Origin: Spirochaetia bacterium
GTDB lineage: Bacteria > Spirochaetota > Spirochaetia > Treponematales > Treponemataceae
Length of the DNA stretch: 22,365 nt
Direction of reading: 5' to 3'
NCBI GenBank assembly: GCA_900770075.1
Contig: CAAGIZ010000169.1
Location: forward strand, 1-22,365
Position numbers and translations under genes: made by a program
Notes under the pieces: model-generated
Told to the model about the DNA's origin: nothing
Databases searched by the model: none
What the model saw: the letters and a program-made list of their open reading frames with translations, nothing else
Part shown: positions 1 to 7,057 of the stretch, piece after piece
Numbering within the stretch: the stretch's first letter is position 1
Layout of the letters: each line of letters starts with the position of its first letter

Positions 1-117
1 ATAGTAGGGGCGCCGGAGGCGGCCACTGGACTGAGCGGGAAGCGCGAGGGAAGCGGCTGGAGCGAAAGCGGAACCCCGCATAGCCCGGTTTTTTGCAAAG
101 CAAAAAAACCACCCTGT
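1..117 (+). repeat. GC-rich dispersed element E1, probably partial
   Basis: This spacer past the 3' end of the minus-strand operon carries the block CGCCGGAGGCG and several GAGCGxAAGCG-type phrases, which recur at 6784-6895, 11392-11482 and 18237-18331. It ends in a hairpin at about 90-113 (GGTTTTTTGC, loop AAA, GCAAAAAAACC with one extra A) preceded by TAGCCCGG, like the second hairpin of the element at 11392. The central variable hairpin of the family is not clear here, so this copy may be decayed or cut by the window edge. There is no T-tract that would make it a convincing terminator. Confidence 0.5.
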
Positions 118-154
118 AAAGCTGCTACTCCCCCTGCAGTCTGTGGTCTACGGG

Positions 155-1087
155 CTACTCCCTGATTTCCACCAGTTTGCAGACATTTGTATCTGCATAG
201 GTTACGGGTTCGTTGTGCATAAAAAAAACTCTTGAACTTACCGGCGCATACAGGGTTTCAAGAATTTCTCCTTCGTAGGGATTTATTATGTGTGCCAGGG
301 GTGTTCCTTCTTCAACAAAATCTCCTGCTTTTACCAGTGGCTCAAAGATTCCGGATTTTGCTGTCTGCACATTTACCATCTGGGTGTCTAAAATTACATG
401 GGACTTTCTTGTTTGCACTCCGCTATATTTTACAAAACCAAGTCTGCTGCAAAAATTAAGGACAGAAAGCACTATCTGCCCCGCACTTTTTGGGTCTATG
501 CTGGATGTGGTAGAAGAATAAAGACTGTATGCCTTTGTGTTCCAGACCTGCCAGTTGTAGTTAAGGGTTGCTGTATCGTAAGGGCGGACAACTCTTTTTA
601 CAACATAGGGAAGGGCGAAAAGTTCGGCCGTTTGTGCATCTGAATAGCCTTCTTCCATAAAGCGCACGTGGGGAACAAAATCGCCCGGCATATAGAATGA
701 AGTAAACTGTATTCCATATTCGTAATCTTTTATGGCTTTGAAAATTCCGTCGGCAATACGCTGGGTGGTTTCTCCTAAATCGTAGCCGGGAAACATTCGG
801 TTTATGTCGGTGTTATCAATGGGCCAAAACCGTTTTTTTATGTTAAGGGAATAGGGATTGCAGGAAGGAATGATGAGTATTTTGTTTCCTTTTAAAATCC
901 TGTCCTCTTCTTCAAGCTGTCGGAATTTTTTTATGAGGCTTGCACAGCAATAAAGCTGCTGGATTTCGTTTCCGCGCATTGTGCCCACTATGCACAAAGT
1001 CTGTTTTCCTTCACCAAACTCATATCCTGTAACCCGAAAGTTGTCCCTGTAAAGTCCTTTTATTTCGTAAATTATTTTCTTTTTCAT
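155..1087 (-). CDS. M14/AstE-aspartoacylase family protein, predicted inactive paralogue
   Basis: This 310-residue protein belongs to the succinylglutamate desuccinylase/aspartoacylase branch of M14 zinc hydrolases. It keeps the fold markers NRMFPG (Arg97) and the C-terminal beta-rich domain (about 245-305, GDFVEEGTPLAHI...). A hand alignment with its neighbour at 1084-2040 shows the zinc and catalytic positions lost: the HxxE histidine is Arg38 (MRGNE), the second zinc histidine is Thr129, and the catalytic Glu is Ser191. Its ATG overlaps the upstream stop by 4 bp (ATGA), with GAAGAGG as ribosome site, so it is translationally coupled and last in the operon. It is probably a pseudoenzyme: a binding subunit or regulator of the active paralogue. 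The family call is firm; the loss of activity is inferred. Confidence 0.8.
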   Translation of the reverse strand: MKKKIIYEIKGLYRDNFRVTGYEFGEGKQTLCIVGTMRGNEIQQLYCCASLIKKFRQLEEEDRILKGNKILIIPSCNPYSLNIKKRFWPIDNTDINRMFPGYDLGETTQRIADGIFKAIKDYEYGIQFTSFYMPGDFVPHVRFMEEGYSDAQTAELFALPYVVKRVVRPYDTATLNYNWQVWNTKAYSLYSSTTSSIDPKSAGQIVLSVLNFCSRLGFVKYSGVQTRKSHVILDTQMVNVQTAKSGIFEPLVKAGDFVEEGTPLAHIINPYEGEILETLYAPVSSRVFFMHNEPVTYADTNVCKLVEIRE

Positions 1088-2040
1088 GACAAAACCTCTT
1101 CCCGCAAAAGCCTTCCTATAAGAGAGCCTTCATCCACAATGGGATAATCCCGGATTGTAAAAAGAATTCCGTTTACCGGGCTGTAAACTTCTTCCAGAAT
1201 AGAACCTGACAGCGGGTCTATAATCTGCCCTATAAGTTCGCCTTTTTTTAGTTTCTGCCAGTGCTTTACGCAGGGGATAAAAAGTCCGCCGGTGCCTGCA
1301 TTCAAAAAGCAAACATCGTCTGGATTTTTTGAAATAATGGGTTTTCTAACTTCCGAAGTCTTTCCGCTCCAGATTCCCAGCTCTTTCATAAGGTTCATTA
1401 TGCCGTCTACCAGCTGTTTTCCGTAGTTTTTGGTTATGCGCATGCCTACGCCCATTTCAACTACAAGGCAGGGAGTTCCAGTGCTGTTAAGGCTGTAGGC
1501 AAAAGTTGCTTCCAGAACAGTGCTGGCTCCGTGCACCCAGATAAAATCCACATTTGCTTTTTGTGCCAGAGGAACCAGCTGTTTTTCGTGGAGTTCGTTT
1601 ATGCGTATCTGGGGAATTTCCGTAAGATAAATGTTGCTGGCGTGGATGTCGATTACAAGGTCGGAGCCGGAAACATCCTTTATAATCTGGGCGGCAAGGT
1701 ATTCGGTCATGTTGCCTTCTTCGTTGCCGGGGAAAAGACGGTTCATGTCCAAATCGAAGGCGGGGATTCCTCTTTCGATAGAATCTATTCCCAAAGGGTT
1801 CATGGCAGGGTAAATGTCCACAATACCCTTAAGGCTGGAAAAATCTTCGTTTATGCGCCTTTGAAGTTCATAGCAGACATACTGCCCTTCAAGTTCATCG
1901 CCGTGAATGCCCGTCACTATGCTTATACGCTTTTGCCGTCCGGGGGCTGCCCCCTCCTTTGTTTCCGGCTCAATCCTTTGTTTTTTTATTTCCAGAGTTT
2001 CGTCCACTGGAAGCACGACTTTTGCTATGGTCTTTATCAT
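1084..2040 (-). CDS. M14/AstE-aspartoacylase family zinc hydrolase (deacylase/carboxypeptidase-like)
   Basis: This 318-residue protein has the complete succinylglutamate desuccinylase/aspartoacylase signature: GIHGDELEG (zinc ligands His46 and Glu49), MNRLFPG (substrate-binding Arg101), DIHAS (zinc ligand His133) and VEMG (catalytic Glu195). The C-terminal beta domain (about 245-315) is also present. Relatives cleave amide bonds of N-acyl amino acids or C-terminal residues; the substrate here is unknown. An in-frame upstream extension to 2151 exists, but the ATG at 2040 forms an ATGA overlap with the transglutaminase stop and has AAAGGGA about 8 nt upstream, so that start is chosen. It is fourth of five genes with an ATP-grasp ligase, alpha-E protein and transglutaminase-like protease, which suggests it acts on the ligase product or on a peptide tag. 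Confidence 0.87.
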   Translation of the reverse strand: MIKTIAKVVLPVDETLEIKKQRIEPETKEGAAPGRQKRISIVTGIHGDELEGQYVCYELQRRINEDFSSLKGIVDIYPAMNPLGIDSIERGIPAFDLDMNRLFPGNEEGNMTEYLAAQIIKDVSGSDLVIDIHASNIYLTEIPQIRINELHEKQLVPLAQKANVDFIWVHGASTVLEATFAYSLNSTGTPCLVVEMGVGMRITKNYGKQLVDGIMNLMKELGIWSGKTSEVRKPIISKNPDDVCFLNAGTGGLFIPCVKHWQKLKKGELIGQIIDPLSGSILEEVYSPVNGILFTIRDYPIVDEGSLIGRLLREEVLS

Positions 2041-2870
2041 ACAAATCCCTTTTTTAAATAATTTGAACCCTGGCCCACATCGGTAACAGAAAGAAAAGTT
2101 TCCAGTTTTTGTCCGCCGCCGCCGTGCATAACGCCTCTGTTTATTCTGCACTCAGAAGCATCCCTGCCTACACCGATTTTTATGTAACTTTCCAAATCGG
2201 CAGTGTTGTTGCAGGGGTCTATTCCGTACCATTTCCCGTCCCAGGCAACTTCTACCCAGGCATGGGTTGCTCCTTCTCCCGTCAAAAAGCCGGTAACATA
2301 GCGCGCAGAACAGCCTGCAAGGTGAAGAAGAGAAATAAGAATATGGGCAAAATCCTGACAGACACCGCTGCCCTTGCAAAACGCTTCTTCGGCAGTGGTG
2401 TTTACATCGGTAACATTTTTTTCGTAGCCAAAATCACAATGAAACTTTTCTGCCATAAGCTTTGCCTTTTCAAAATCCGACTCCACCTTGGAAAGCCCCA
2501 TCTCTTCAGCGCATTTTTTATAATAAGCAGAAATTTTTTCTCCTGCAGCGTTGATTTTTGTGGGGTGGCGGAAAATCATCAGTTCGTTTGTTTCTATAAT
2601 CTCTTCATAATCGCAAAGACCGCACACCGCTTCTCCCGTAACCTGAAATTTAAACTGCCTGTGGGGAAGCGGATTGCAGCCCCAGATGTACCTGTTTCCG
2701 TGGCAGTCGTTGCTGTACTCCGGCTTTGACTCAGGAATCATTTTTATTTCCAGATTCCTGATTTTCTGCCGAGCGCTGTTCTGTGGGATAGCCTTAATTG
2801 TGTAATAGCACAAACTTACATCCGTTTCGTAAGAGATTGTAAATGAATAGTCAAATTTTAAATTCTTCAT
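2037..2870 (-). CDS. Transglutaminase-like cysteine protease family protein
   Basis: This 277-residue protein has an N-terminal beta-sandwich of the bacterial transglutaminase N type (about 1-95) followed by a transglutaminase-like core. The catalytic triad is visible as GVCQDFAH (Cys171), THAWVEV (His203) and GIDPCNN (Asp218). The family contains papain-like peptidases and amidases, and this subclass sits beside cp-ATP-grasp and alpha-E genes in many bacteria. No signal peptide is seen, so it is probably cytoplasmic. AGGAC lies 6 nt before the ATG. It follows the alpha-E gene by 48 bp and overlaps the next gene by 4 bp. The likely role is to cleave or transfer the peptide made by the ligase; this is inferred from context. 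Confidence 0.9.
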   Translation of the reverse strand: MKNLKFDYSFTISYETDVSLCYYTIKAIPQNSARQKIRNLEIKMIPESKPEYSNDCHGNRYIWGCNPLPHRQFKFQVTGEAVCGLCDYEEIIETNELMIFRHPTKINAAGEKISAYYKKCAEEMGLSKVESDFEKAKLMAEKFHCDFGYEKNVTDVNTTAEEAFCKGSGVCQDFAHILISLLHLAGCSARYVTGFLTGEGATHAWVEVAWDGKWYGIDPCNNTADLESYIKIGVGRDASECRINRGVMHGGGGQKLETFLSVTDVGQGSNYLKKGFV

Positions 2871-2918
2871 CGTTTTGTCCTAAAAGTGTTAATCAGCCCA
2901 AATCTTTGCCACGGTTTC

Positions 2919-3587
2919 CTAAAAACTGAAAATCGATTCAACTGCGGAAACAACTCCGTAAAAATCCACTTCCGTGCTGTTTACCATTTCCTTTATTTTT
3001 ATAAGGGTATCAACATCGTAATTCAGGCTGCTTCTTTCAACCCGGGGAATCATTCTGTTTACTTCCCGAATCAGTTCTTTACCGCCCACACCAAGCCTTG
3101 CATACAAATCGATTCTTTCAATACGCTTGCCGGCCTTTATGATGTTACGAATCCGCTCATCGTCGATTACATCGTCGGCCACACCCCAAAAAGCCAGCAG
3201 ATAGTCCAGAACATTCTGCAGTTCTATCAGGGGGGCTTCACTTATCTTTGCCTTCTGCATTTCGTAAATCGCAAGCTGAATGTAGGAAAGAGTGTCCGAA
3301 CCTATGCTTTCCCGAAGGACAATGGCATTGTCGTAAGCACGGGTCAGGTTGCTTACGATGGAATCCGGGTTTGTTTCATCGAATGGATAGTTTTTGTTGA
3401 AATTTTCCATGCTGCCGTAAACATCTGGAATGTCTATCATTTTGCAGAATTCGCCGTAGGTGTCTGGAATTCCGTCAATCATTGAGTCAAAACTTTTGCA
3501 AAACATTCTGATAGTTGAATTTACCCGCTCTGTATACCGTCCAAGCCAGTAAAGTCTGTCTGCCTGTTCTATTGAGATAATACCCAT
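2919..3587 (-). CDS. Alpha-E domain protein (DUF403 type), short form
   Basis: This 222-residue, mostly helical protein begins with the family-typical MGIISIEQADRLYWLGRYTERV and has the later helix motif LLAFWGVADDVIDDERIRN, with conserved acidic residues that give the family its name. Most family members are around 300 residues, so this is a compact version; the reading frame is intact and ends naturally. The family is nearly always coupled to circularly permuted ATP-grasp enzymes and transglutaminase-like proteases; its biochemical role is not established. The ATG lies 19 bp inside the end of the ATP-grasp gene, with AAGGA close by, which implies translational coupling and roughly equal production of the two proteins. 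Confidence 0.88.
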   Translation of the reverse strand: MGIISIEQADRLYWLGRYTERVNSTIRMFCKSFDSMIDGIPDTYGEFCKMIDIPDVYGSMENFNKNYPFDETNPDSIVSNLTRAYDNAIVLRESIGSDTLSYIQLAIYEMQKAKISEAPLIELQNVLDYLLAFWGVADDVIDDERIRNIIKAGKRIERIDLYARLGVGGKELIREVNRMIPRVERSSLNYDVDTLIKIKEMVNSTEVDFYGVVSAVESIFSF

Positions 3588-4888
3588 GTGTCCTTAAAAC
3601 CTCCGCCCTGAGATGAATTGACAATAAAGGAATCCGGGTTCCGGGAAAAACGGGTCAGCCCGCTCTTCCACACCATAGGCTCGTCTGCCATAAGGACAAA
3701 TGCCCGCAAATCAGCCTTACGGGGCGTTTTTTCGCCGTTTTCCATAATGTCTATATCCTGAAAATCGATTACTTCCTGTGCAATGAACCTTCTTGGCTCT
3801 GCTTTAAGCAGCTGGATAAAGTCCTTTTTCTGCTCTTTTGTCATTGAACTTCCAAACACAACGCCGTATCCGCCGGCTTCTGCCACGTCTTTTAAAACAA
3901 GATTGTCAAAATTTTCCAGAACATACTTCATGTCTTCTTCATAGAACGGAAGATATGTGGGAGCATTGTTAAGGACAGGCTCTTCGTTCAAGTAATATTT
4001 AATCATCTTTGGAACAAAATAATAGATGCCTTTGTCGTCTGCCACACCGTTTCCAGGAGCATTAAGAAGGGCAACATTTCCTTTTCTGAACACATCGTAA
4101 ATATGAGGAATTCCAATAAGGGATTCGGGATTAAAGTTCATAGGGTCGAGATATTCGTCGGAAATACGGCGGTAGACAGCTCCAACCCTTTCGTGCCTGC
4201 CTTCTGCTGTAATAAAAAACAGTTTGTCGTTTTCAACAATAAGCTCAGAACCGTTTACCAGATGAGCCCCTGTCTGCTCAGCAAGATAGGAATGTTCAAA
4301 ATAAGCAGCGTTAAACCTGCCGGGTGTAAGAATAACAGTGTGACCACCTACATTAACGTTGTCCATGGTGCGCCTGAGCAAATCTGCATAGTTGCGGTTT
4401 TCTTCCAGCCGGGTGTTGTGAAAAGTTGCAGGGCTGCTTTTACGGCACAAATCCCTTGCAATCATTGGGTAAGAAGCCCCGGAAGGAACACGAAGGTTGT
4501 CTTCAAGAATATACCATTGATTATTCTTGCCCTTAACCAAATCGATTCCAGAAATATGGGAATAGATGCCCTTTACAGGAAGAGAACCTTCACACTCAAC
4601 CATATAACCGCTGGAAGCAAAAATAAAGTCTTCGGGAACAACCTTGTCTTTTACAATCCGCTTTTCGCTGTAAATGTCTTTTAAAAAAAGATTCAGAGCC
4701 ATTACCCTCTGCTTTAAGCCTTTTTCCAAATAGGAAAATTCATCCTGACCGATTATCCTGGGAATTGCGTCAAACGGAAAAAGCTGTTCCTTAAAAACAT
4801 TGTTCTTGTAAATTCCAAATTTTACGCCGTATCTGGCCAGCAGTGCATTGACCGTATCCGTATGTTTCAATAAATCCATTATTTCCAT
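3569..4888 (-). CDS. Circularly permuted type 2 ATP-grasp protein (predicted peptide/amide ligase)
   Basis: This 439-residue protein matches the cp-ATP-grasp family (former DUF404/DUF407). Visible markers are GIDLVKGKNNQWYILEDNLR followed by VPSGASYPMIAR, the ATP-binding stretch KDVAEAGGYGVVFG, and the C-terminal IVNSSQGGGFKDTWV. ATP-grasp enzymes join a carboxylate to an amine through an acyl-phosphate, so a peptide or amide ligase is expected; the substrate is unknown. It is the first gene of the operon. The ATG at 4888 is chosen because GAGG lies 5 nt before it; the in-frame GTG at 4894 overlaps that site and the ATG at 4879 is too far from it. Expression probably depends on read-through of the two terminators in its leader. 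Confidence 0.9.
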   Translation of the reverse strand: MEIMDLLKHTDTVNALLARYGVKFGIYKNNVFKEQLFPFDAIPRIIGQDEFSYLEKGLKQRVMALNLFLKDIYSEKRIVKDKVVPEDFIFASSGYMVECEGSLPVKGIYSHISGIDLVKGKNNQWYILEDNLRVPSGASYPMIARDLCRKSSPATFHNTRLEENRNYADLLRRTMDNVNVGGHTVILTPGRFNAAYFEHSYLAEQTGAHLVNGSELIVENDKLFFITAEGRHERVGAVYRRISDEYLDPMNFNPESLIGIPHIYDVFRKGNVALLNAPGNGVADDKGIYYFVPKMIKYYLNEEPVLNNAPTYLPFYEEDMKYVLENFDNLVLKDVAEAGGYGVVFGSSMTKEQKKDFIQLLKAEPRRFIAQEVIDFQDIDIMENGEKTPRKADLRAFVLMADEPMVWKSGLTRFSRNPDSFIVNSSQGGGFKDTWVLSQ

Positions 4889-4920
4889 AGGCACCTCACA
4901 AGCAGCAGAGAAAAGTTTAA

Positions 4921-4959
4921 AAACAAAAAAGGCATTCCGACCAAAAAGTCAGGAACGCC
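4921..4959 (-). terminator. Second of two tandem intrinsic terminators in the operon leader
   Basis: Read on the minus strand, GGCGTTCCTGAC and GTCGGAATGCC pair around the loop TTTTTG, with one bulged U and one G-U pair, and are followed by six T. The G-U pair forms only in the minus-strand RNA, which supports that direction. It lies about 30 nt before the ATP-grasp start, between the promoter at 5013-5041 and the gene. Confidence 0.75.
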
Positions 4960-4966
4960 CTTGTCC

Positions 4967-4998
4967 AAAAAAAAAGCATCCTGCAAAAAACAGGACGC
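4967..4998 (-). terminator. First of two tandem intrinsic terminators in the operon leader
   Basis: On the minus strand GCGTCCTG pairs with CAGGATGC around the loop TTTTTTG and is followed by nine T. One G-U pair again favours the minus strand. The stem begins about 8 nt after the predicted start of transcription. An alternative small stem, GACG-AAGG-CGTC, would use the 5' arm and exclude this terminator. Confidence 0.8.
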
Positions 4999-5012
4999 CT
5001 TCGTCTAAAAAA

Positions 5013-5041
5013 AATATACACCATCTGACCTTTTATTTCAA
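5013..5041 (-). promoter_or_regulatory. Predicted sigma-70 promoter of the ATP-grasp operon
   Basis: Minus strand: -35 TTGAAA (5041-5036), a spacer of exactly 17 nt, and -10 TATATT (5018-5013). Each box matches the consensus at 5 of 6 positions. Transcription would start near the A at 5006, leaving a leader of about 118 nt that contains both terminators. Confidence 0.65.
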
Positions 5042-5139
5042 GACAGTTTATAAAATAAATTCAGTCGCATTAAACCTATGCATTAAGACTTAAGGCAATA
5101 ATAAGGAACAACTCAAGTCTACGGGCTTTTCCAACCTGT

Positions 5140-5168
5140 TTGCCACAACTTGGTAAATCAGATAAAAT
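5140..5168 (+). promoter_or_regulatory. Predicted sigma-70 promoter of the UPF0210 gene
   Basis: -35 TTGCCA (5140-5145), a 17 nt spacer and -10 TAAAAT (5163-5168); each box matches the consensus at 5 of 6 positions. The start would be near 5175, giving a leader of about 155 nt that includes the long hairpin at 5208-5264. Confidence 0.6.
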
Positions 5169-5207
5169 TATTGTGCTGGCGTTAGCGCTGGGAGACCCGC
5201 CGAAAGG

Positions 5208-5264
5208 CGTTCCGTTGCATCTCGAAAAATCGGCAAAGACGGTTTTTCGAGATGCAACGGAACG
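5208..5264 (+). repeat. 25 bp near-perfect hairpin in a leader (element E2)
   Basis: The arms at 5208-5232 and 5240-5264 pair at 24 of 25 positions (the exception, T against G, is a U-G wobble in plus-strand RNA) around the 7 nt loop GCAAAGA. The flanks GGCGT before and ACGAGCGTGAGCGAGGG after resemble the other dispersed elements. A second stem GGGTCG/CGACCC follows at 5276-5294. GGAACGCC at 5308-5315 could pair with GGCGTTCC at 5206-5213 in competition with the main hairpin, just upstream of the GGAGG ribosome site. Confidence 0.8.
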
Positions 5265-5330
5265 AGCGTGAGCGAGGGTCGGACATAGCGACCCGACCGA
5301 AGGGAGGGGAACGCCCGTATTGGAGGAACT

Positions 5331-6692
5331 ATGCTCTTTACCCCTGTTGAAATTCAGGAAACTGTAAATATGTTCATGCAGCAGAAACTGGACGTGCGCT
5401 GCATAACCATGGGAATTTCGCTTTTAGACTGTGCTGATTCTGACGTAAAAATAGCAAATCAGAAAATTTACGATAAAATCATGAAAAAAGCCGGAAACCT
5501 CGTTAAGACCGGGCAGGATATCGAAAAGGAATTCGGGGTTCCAATCATCAACAAGCGGGTTTCTGTTACGCCTATTTCCCTTGTGGCTGGTGCAAGCAAT
5601 GCAACTTCTTATGTGGAATACTGCCGTACTCTTGACCGGTGCGCTAAGGAACTGGGAATAAACTTTATTGGCGGATTCAGTGCTCTGGTTCAGAAGGGCA
5701 TTACTCCTGCCGACAGGATTTTAATTGAATCGATTCCGGAAGCTTTGGCAACTACGGATTTTGTCTGTTCTTCGGTGAATGTTGGTTCCACTAAGTCTGG
5801 GATAAATATGGATGCCGTAAAGCTCATGGGCGAAATAATCAAAAAAACTGCTGAGGCTAGCAAGGACTGTGCGGTAAACGGCTGTTCTAAACTGGTGGTT
5901 TTCTGCAATGCGCCGGAAGACAATCCTTTTATGGCCGGTGCTTTCCATGGTCCTGGGGAAGGGGATGCCGTAATAAACGTGGGTGTTTCCGGGCCTGGGG
6001 TTATTCTTGCGGCGGCCAGAGACTACAAGGGACGTCCAATAAACGAGCTTGCGGAAGGCATTAAAAAGATGGCCTTTAAGATTACCCGCCTTGGTCAGCT
6101 GGTTGGCACTGAGGCTGCAAAGCGGCTGGGTGTTGATTTTGGCATTCTTGACCTTTCCCTGGCACCTACGCCGGAAGTTGGAGATTCTGTTGCAAGAATT
6201 CTTGAGGAAATCGGTCTTGAAGGAGCCGGCTGCCCTGGTACGACGGCGGCTCTGGCAATGCTTACCGATATGGTAAAAAAAGGCGGCGTTATGGCTTCCA
6301 CCAGCGTGGGTGGTCTTTCCGGTGCCTTTATTCCTGTGTCGGAAGATGAGGGAATGATAAATGCCGTAAAGCAGAATTCCATCTGTCTGGAAAAACTGGA
6401 AGCAATGACTACGGTCTGCTCGGTGGGTCTGGACATGATTGCCATACCGGGGGACACTCCTGCAACTACAATCAGCGGAATTATGGCGGACGAATTTGCC
6501 ATCGGTATGGTAAACGCAAAGACCACTGCCGTGCGGCTTATTCCGGCGCCGGGTAAAAAGGCGGGAGACTGGGTTGAATTCGGCGGGCTTTTGGGCGGCT
6601 GTCCGGTAATGCCTGTGAGCAAATTCGGCTGTGCGGACTTTATAAACCGGGGCGGAAGAATTCCGGCTCCTATACACAGCTTTAGAAACTAG
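5331..6692 (+). CDS. UPF0210/PFL family protein (DUF711)
   Basis: This 453-residue protein matches the conserved UPF0210 family along its full usual length: VRCITMGISLLDCADSD near the N-terminus, INKRVSVTPISLVAGA, NFIGGFSALVQKG, NVGVSGPGVI, and the C-terminal GGLLGGCPVMPVSKFGCADF. The family is widespread in bacteria and archaea and conserved in sequence, but its biochemical role is not settled. In other genomes a small ACT-domain protein is often next to it; none is seen here. GGAGG is 5 nt before the ATG, and a long structured leader precedes it. It appears to be transcribed alone: the next gene is 365 bp downstream behind a repeat. Confidence 0.92.
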   Translation: MLFTPVEIQETVNMFMQQKLDVRCITMGISLLDCADSDVKIANQKIYDKIMKKAGNLVKTGQDIEKEFGVPIINKRVSVTPISLVAGASNATSYVEYCRTLDRCAKELGINFIGGFSALVQKGITPADRILIESIPEALATTDFVCSSVNVGSTKSGINMDAVKLMGEIIKKTAEASKDCAVNGCSKLVVFCNAPEDNPFMAGAFHGPGEGDAVINVGVSGPGVILAAARDYKGRPINELAEGIKKMAFKITRLGQLVGTEAAKRLGVDFGILDLSLAPTPEVGDSVARILEEIGLEGAGCPGTTAALAMLTDMVKKGGVMASTSVGGLSGAFIPVSEDEGMINAVKQNSICLEKLEAMTTVCSVGLDMIAIPGDTPATTISGIMADEFAIGMVNAKTTAVRLIPAPGKKAGDWVEFGGLLGGCPVMPVSKFGCADFINRGGRIPAPIHSFRN

Positions 6693-6783
6693 GGAAGTGC
6701 TGGAAGCCGGCGCAACCTGAGAGATTTTTTTTTGTTTTGCAAACTCGGCTCACGGCGGGTTCAGTCTGGCGGCTTAGCCCGGA

Positions 6784-6895
6784 TTGGAGCACCGCCGGAG
6801 GCGTTCTAAAAAACGGCTGGCTTTAGACGGCTGTTTTTTAGAATGGAGCGTATGCGGAAGTGCGGAAAGCCGGCTTGACGGTGGATGCGCTCCAA
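6784..6895 (+). repeat. Dispersed hairpin element E3 with short terminal inverted repeats
   Basis: Bounded by TTGGAGC (6784-6790) and GCTCCAA (6889-6895), which are inverted repeats. It contains GGAGCACCGCCGGAGGCGT, then a hairpin with 15 nt arms (6803-6817 and 6830-6844, TTCTAAAAAAC core), then ATGGAGCG and GCGGAAGTGCGGAA. The first and last of these blocks are identical in the reverse-oriented copy at 11392-11482, and the end block TTGACGG...ATGCGCTCCAAATA recurs at 18312-18334. The hairpin arms differ in each copy. Confidence 0.75.
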
Positions 6896-6973
6896 ATATC
6901 CAAAAACTTTTTTTATTTTAGAAATTCTCTAAAGAGACTTTCCAGAGAGTGCCCTTATTCTTCTAATATTCTC

Positions 6974-6979
6974 TATAAT
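6974..6979 (+). promoter_or_regulatory. Possible -10 box (TATAAT) for the LysM/transglycosylase operon
   Basis: A perfect TATAAT in an AT-rich stretch 78 nt before the LysM protein start. No clear -35 box is present at the right distance, so this is tentative. Confidence 0.3.
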
Positions 6980-7057
6980 TTTCTATTGATTTTGTTTTTT
7001 TTGCCGAAATTCTAAGAGAGCCTTTTTTTGAGGTCACTATTTTTTTCGAGGTAAAAT

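Larger units (their letters stand above)
4889..5330. other. Divergent control region between the ATP-grasp operon and the UPF0210 gene
   Basis: This 442 bp spacer has no credible gene. It holds, from left to right, the ATP-grasp ribosome site, two minus-strand terminators, the minus-strand promoter, a dispersed 15-mer (5117-5131, reverse of the one at 13477-13491), the plus-strand promoter at 5140-5168, and the structured leader of the UPF0210 gene with a 25 bp hairpin. Confidence 0.7.
6693..7057. other. Non-coding spacer with dispersed element and leader of the LysM gene
   Basis: No credible gene. Just after the UPF0210 stop, GCTGG-AAG-CCGGC is followed 14 nt later by nine T, too loose for a confident terminator call. 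Element E3 occupies 6784-6895, then comes an AT-rich stretch with the palindrome TCTCTAAAGAGA (about 6927-6938) and a possible promoter. Confidence 0.6.

Noticed and set aside
1531..2061. Plus-strand open frame of 176 codons over the M14 hydrolase gene
   Set aside because: It is antisense to a gene with complete catalytic motifs, has no ribosome site and no recognisable domain.
2041..2151. 37-residue N-terminal extension of the active M14 protein
   Set aside because: The ATG at 2040 forms an ATGA overlap with the upstream stop and has a good ribosome site; the extension is basic and unlike the family.
5721..6677. Minus-strand open frame of 318 codons over the UPF0210 gene
   Set aside because: It lies wholly antisense to a strongly conserved protein and has a basic, low-information composition typical of a shadow frame.
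6708..6740. Intrinsic terminator after the UPF0210 gene
   Set aside because: The 5 bp stem GCTGG/CCGGC is 14 nt away from the T-run, too far for a confident call.
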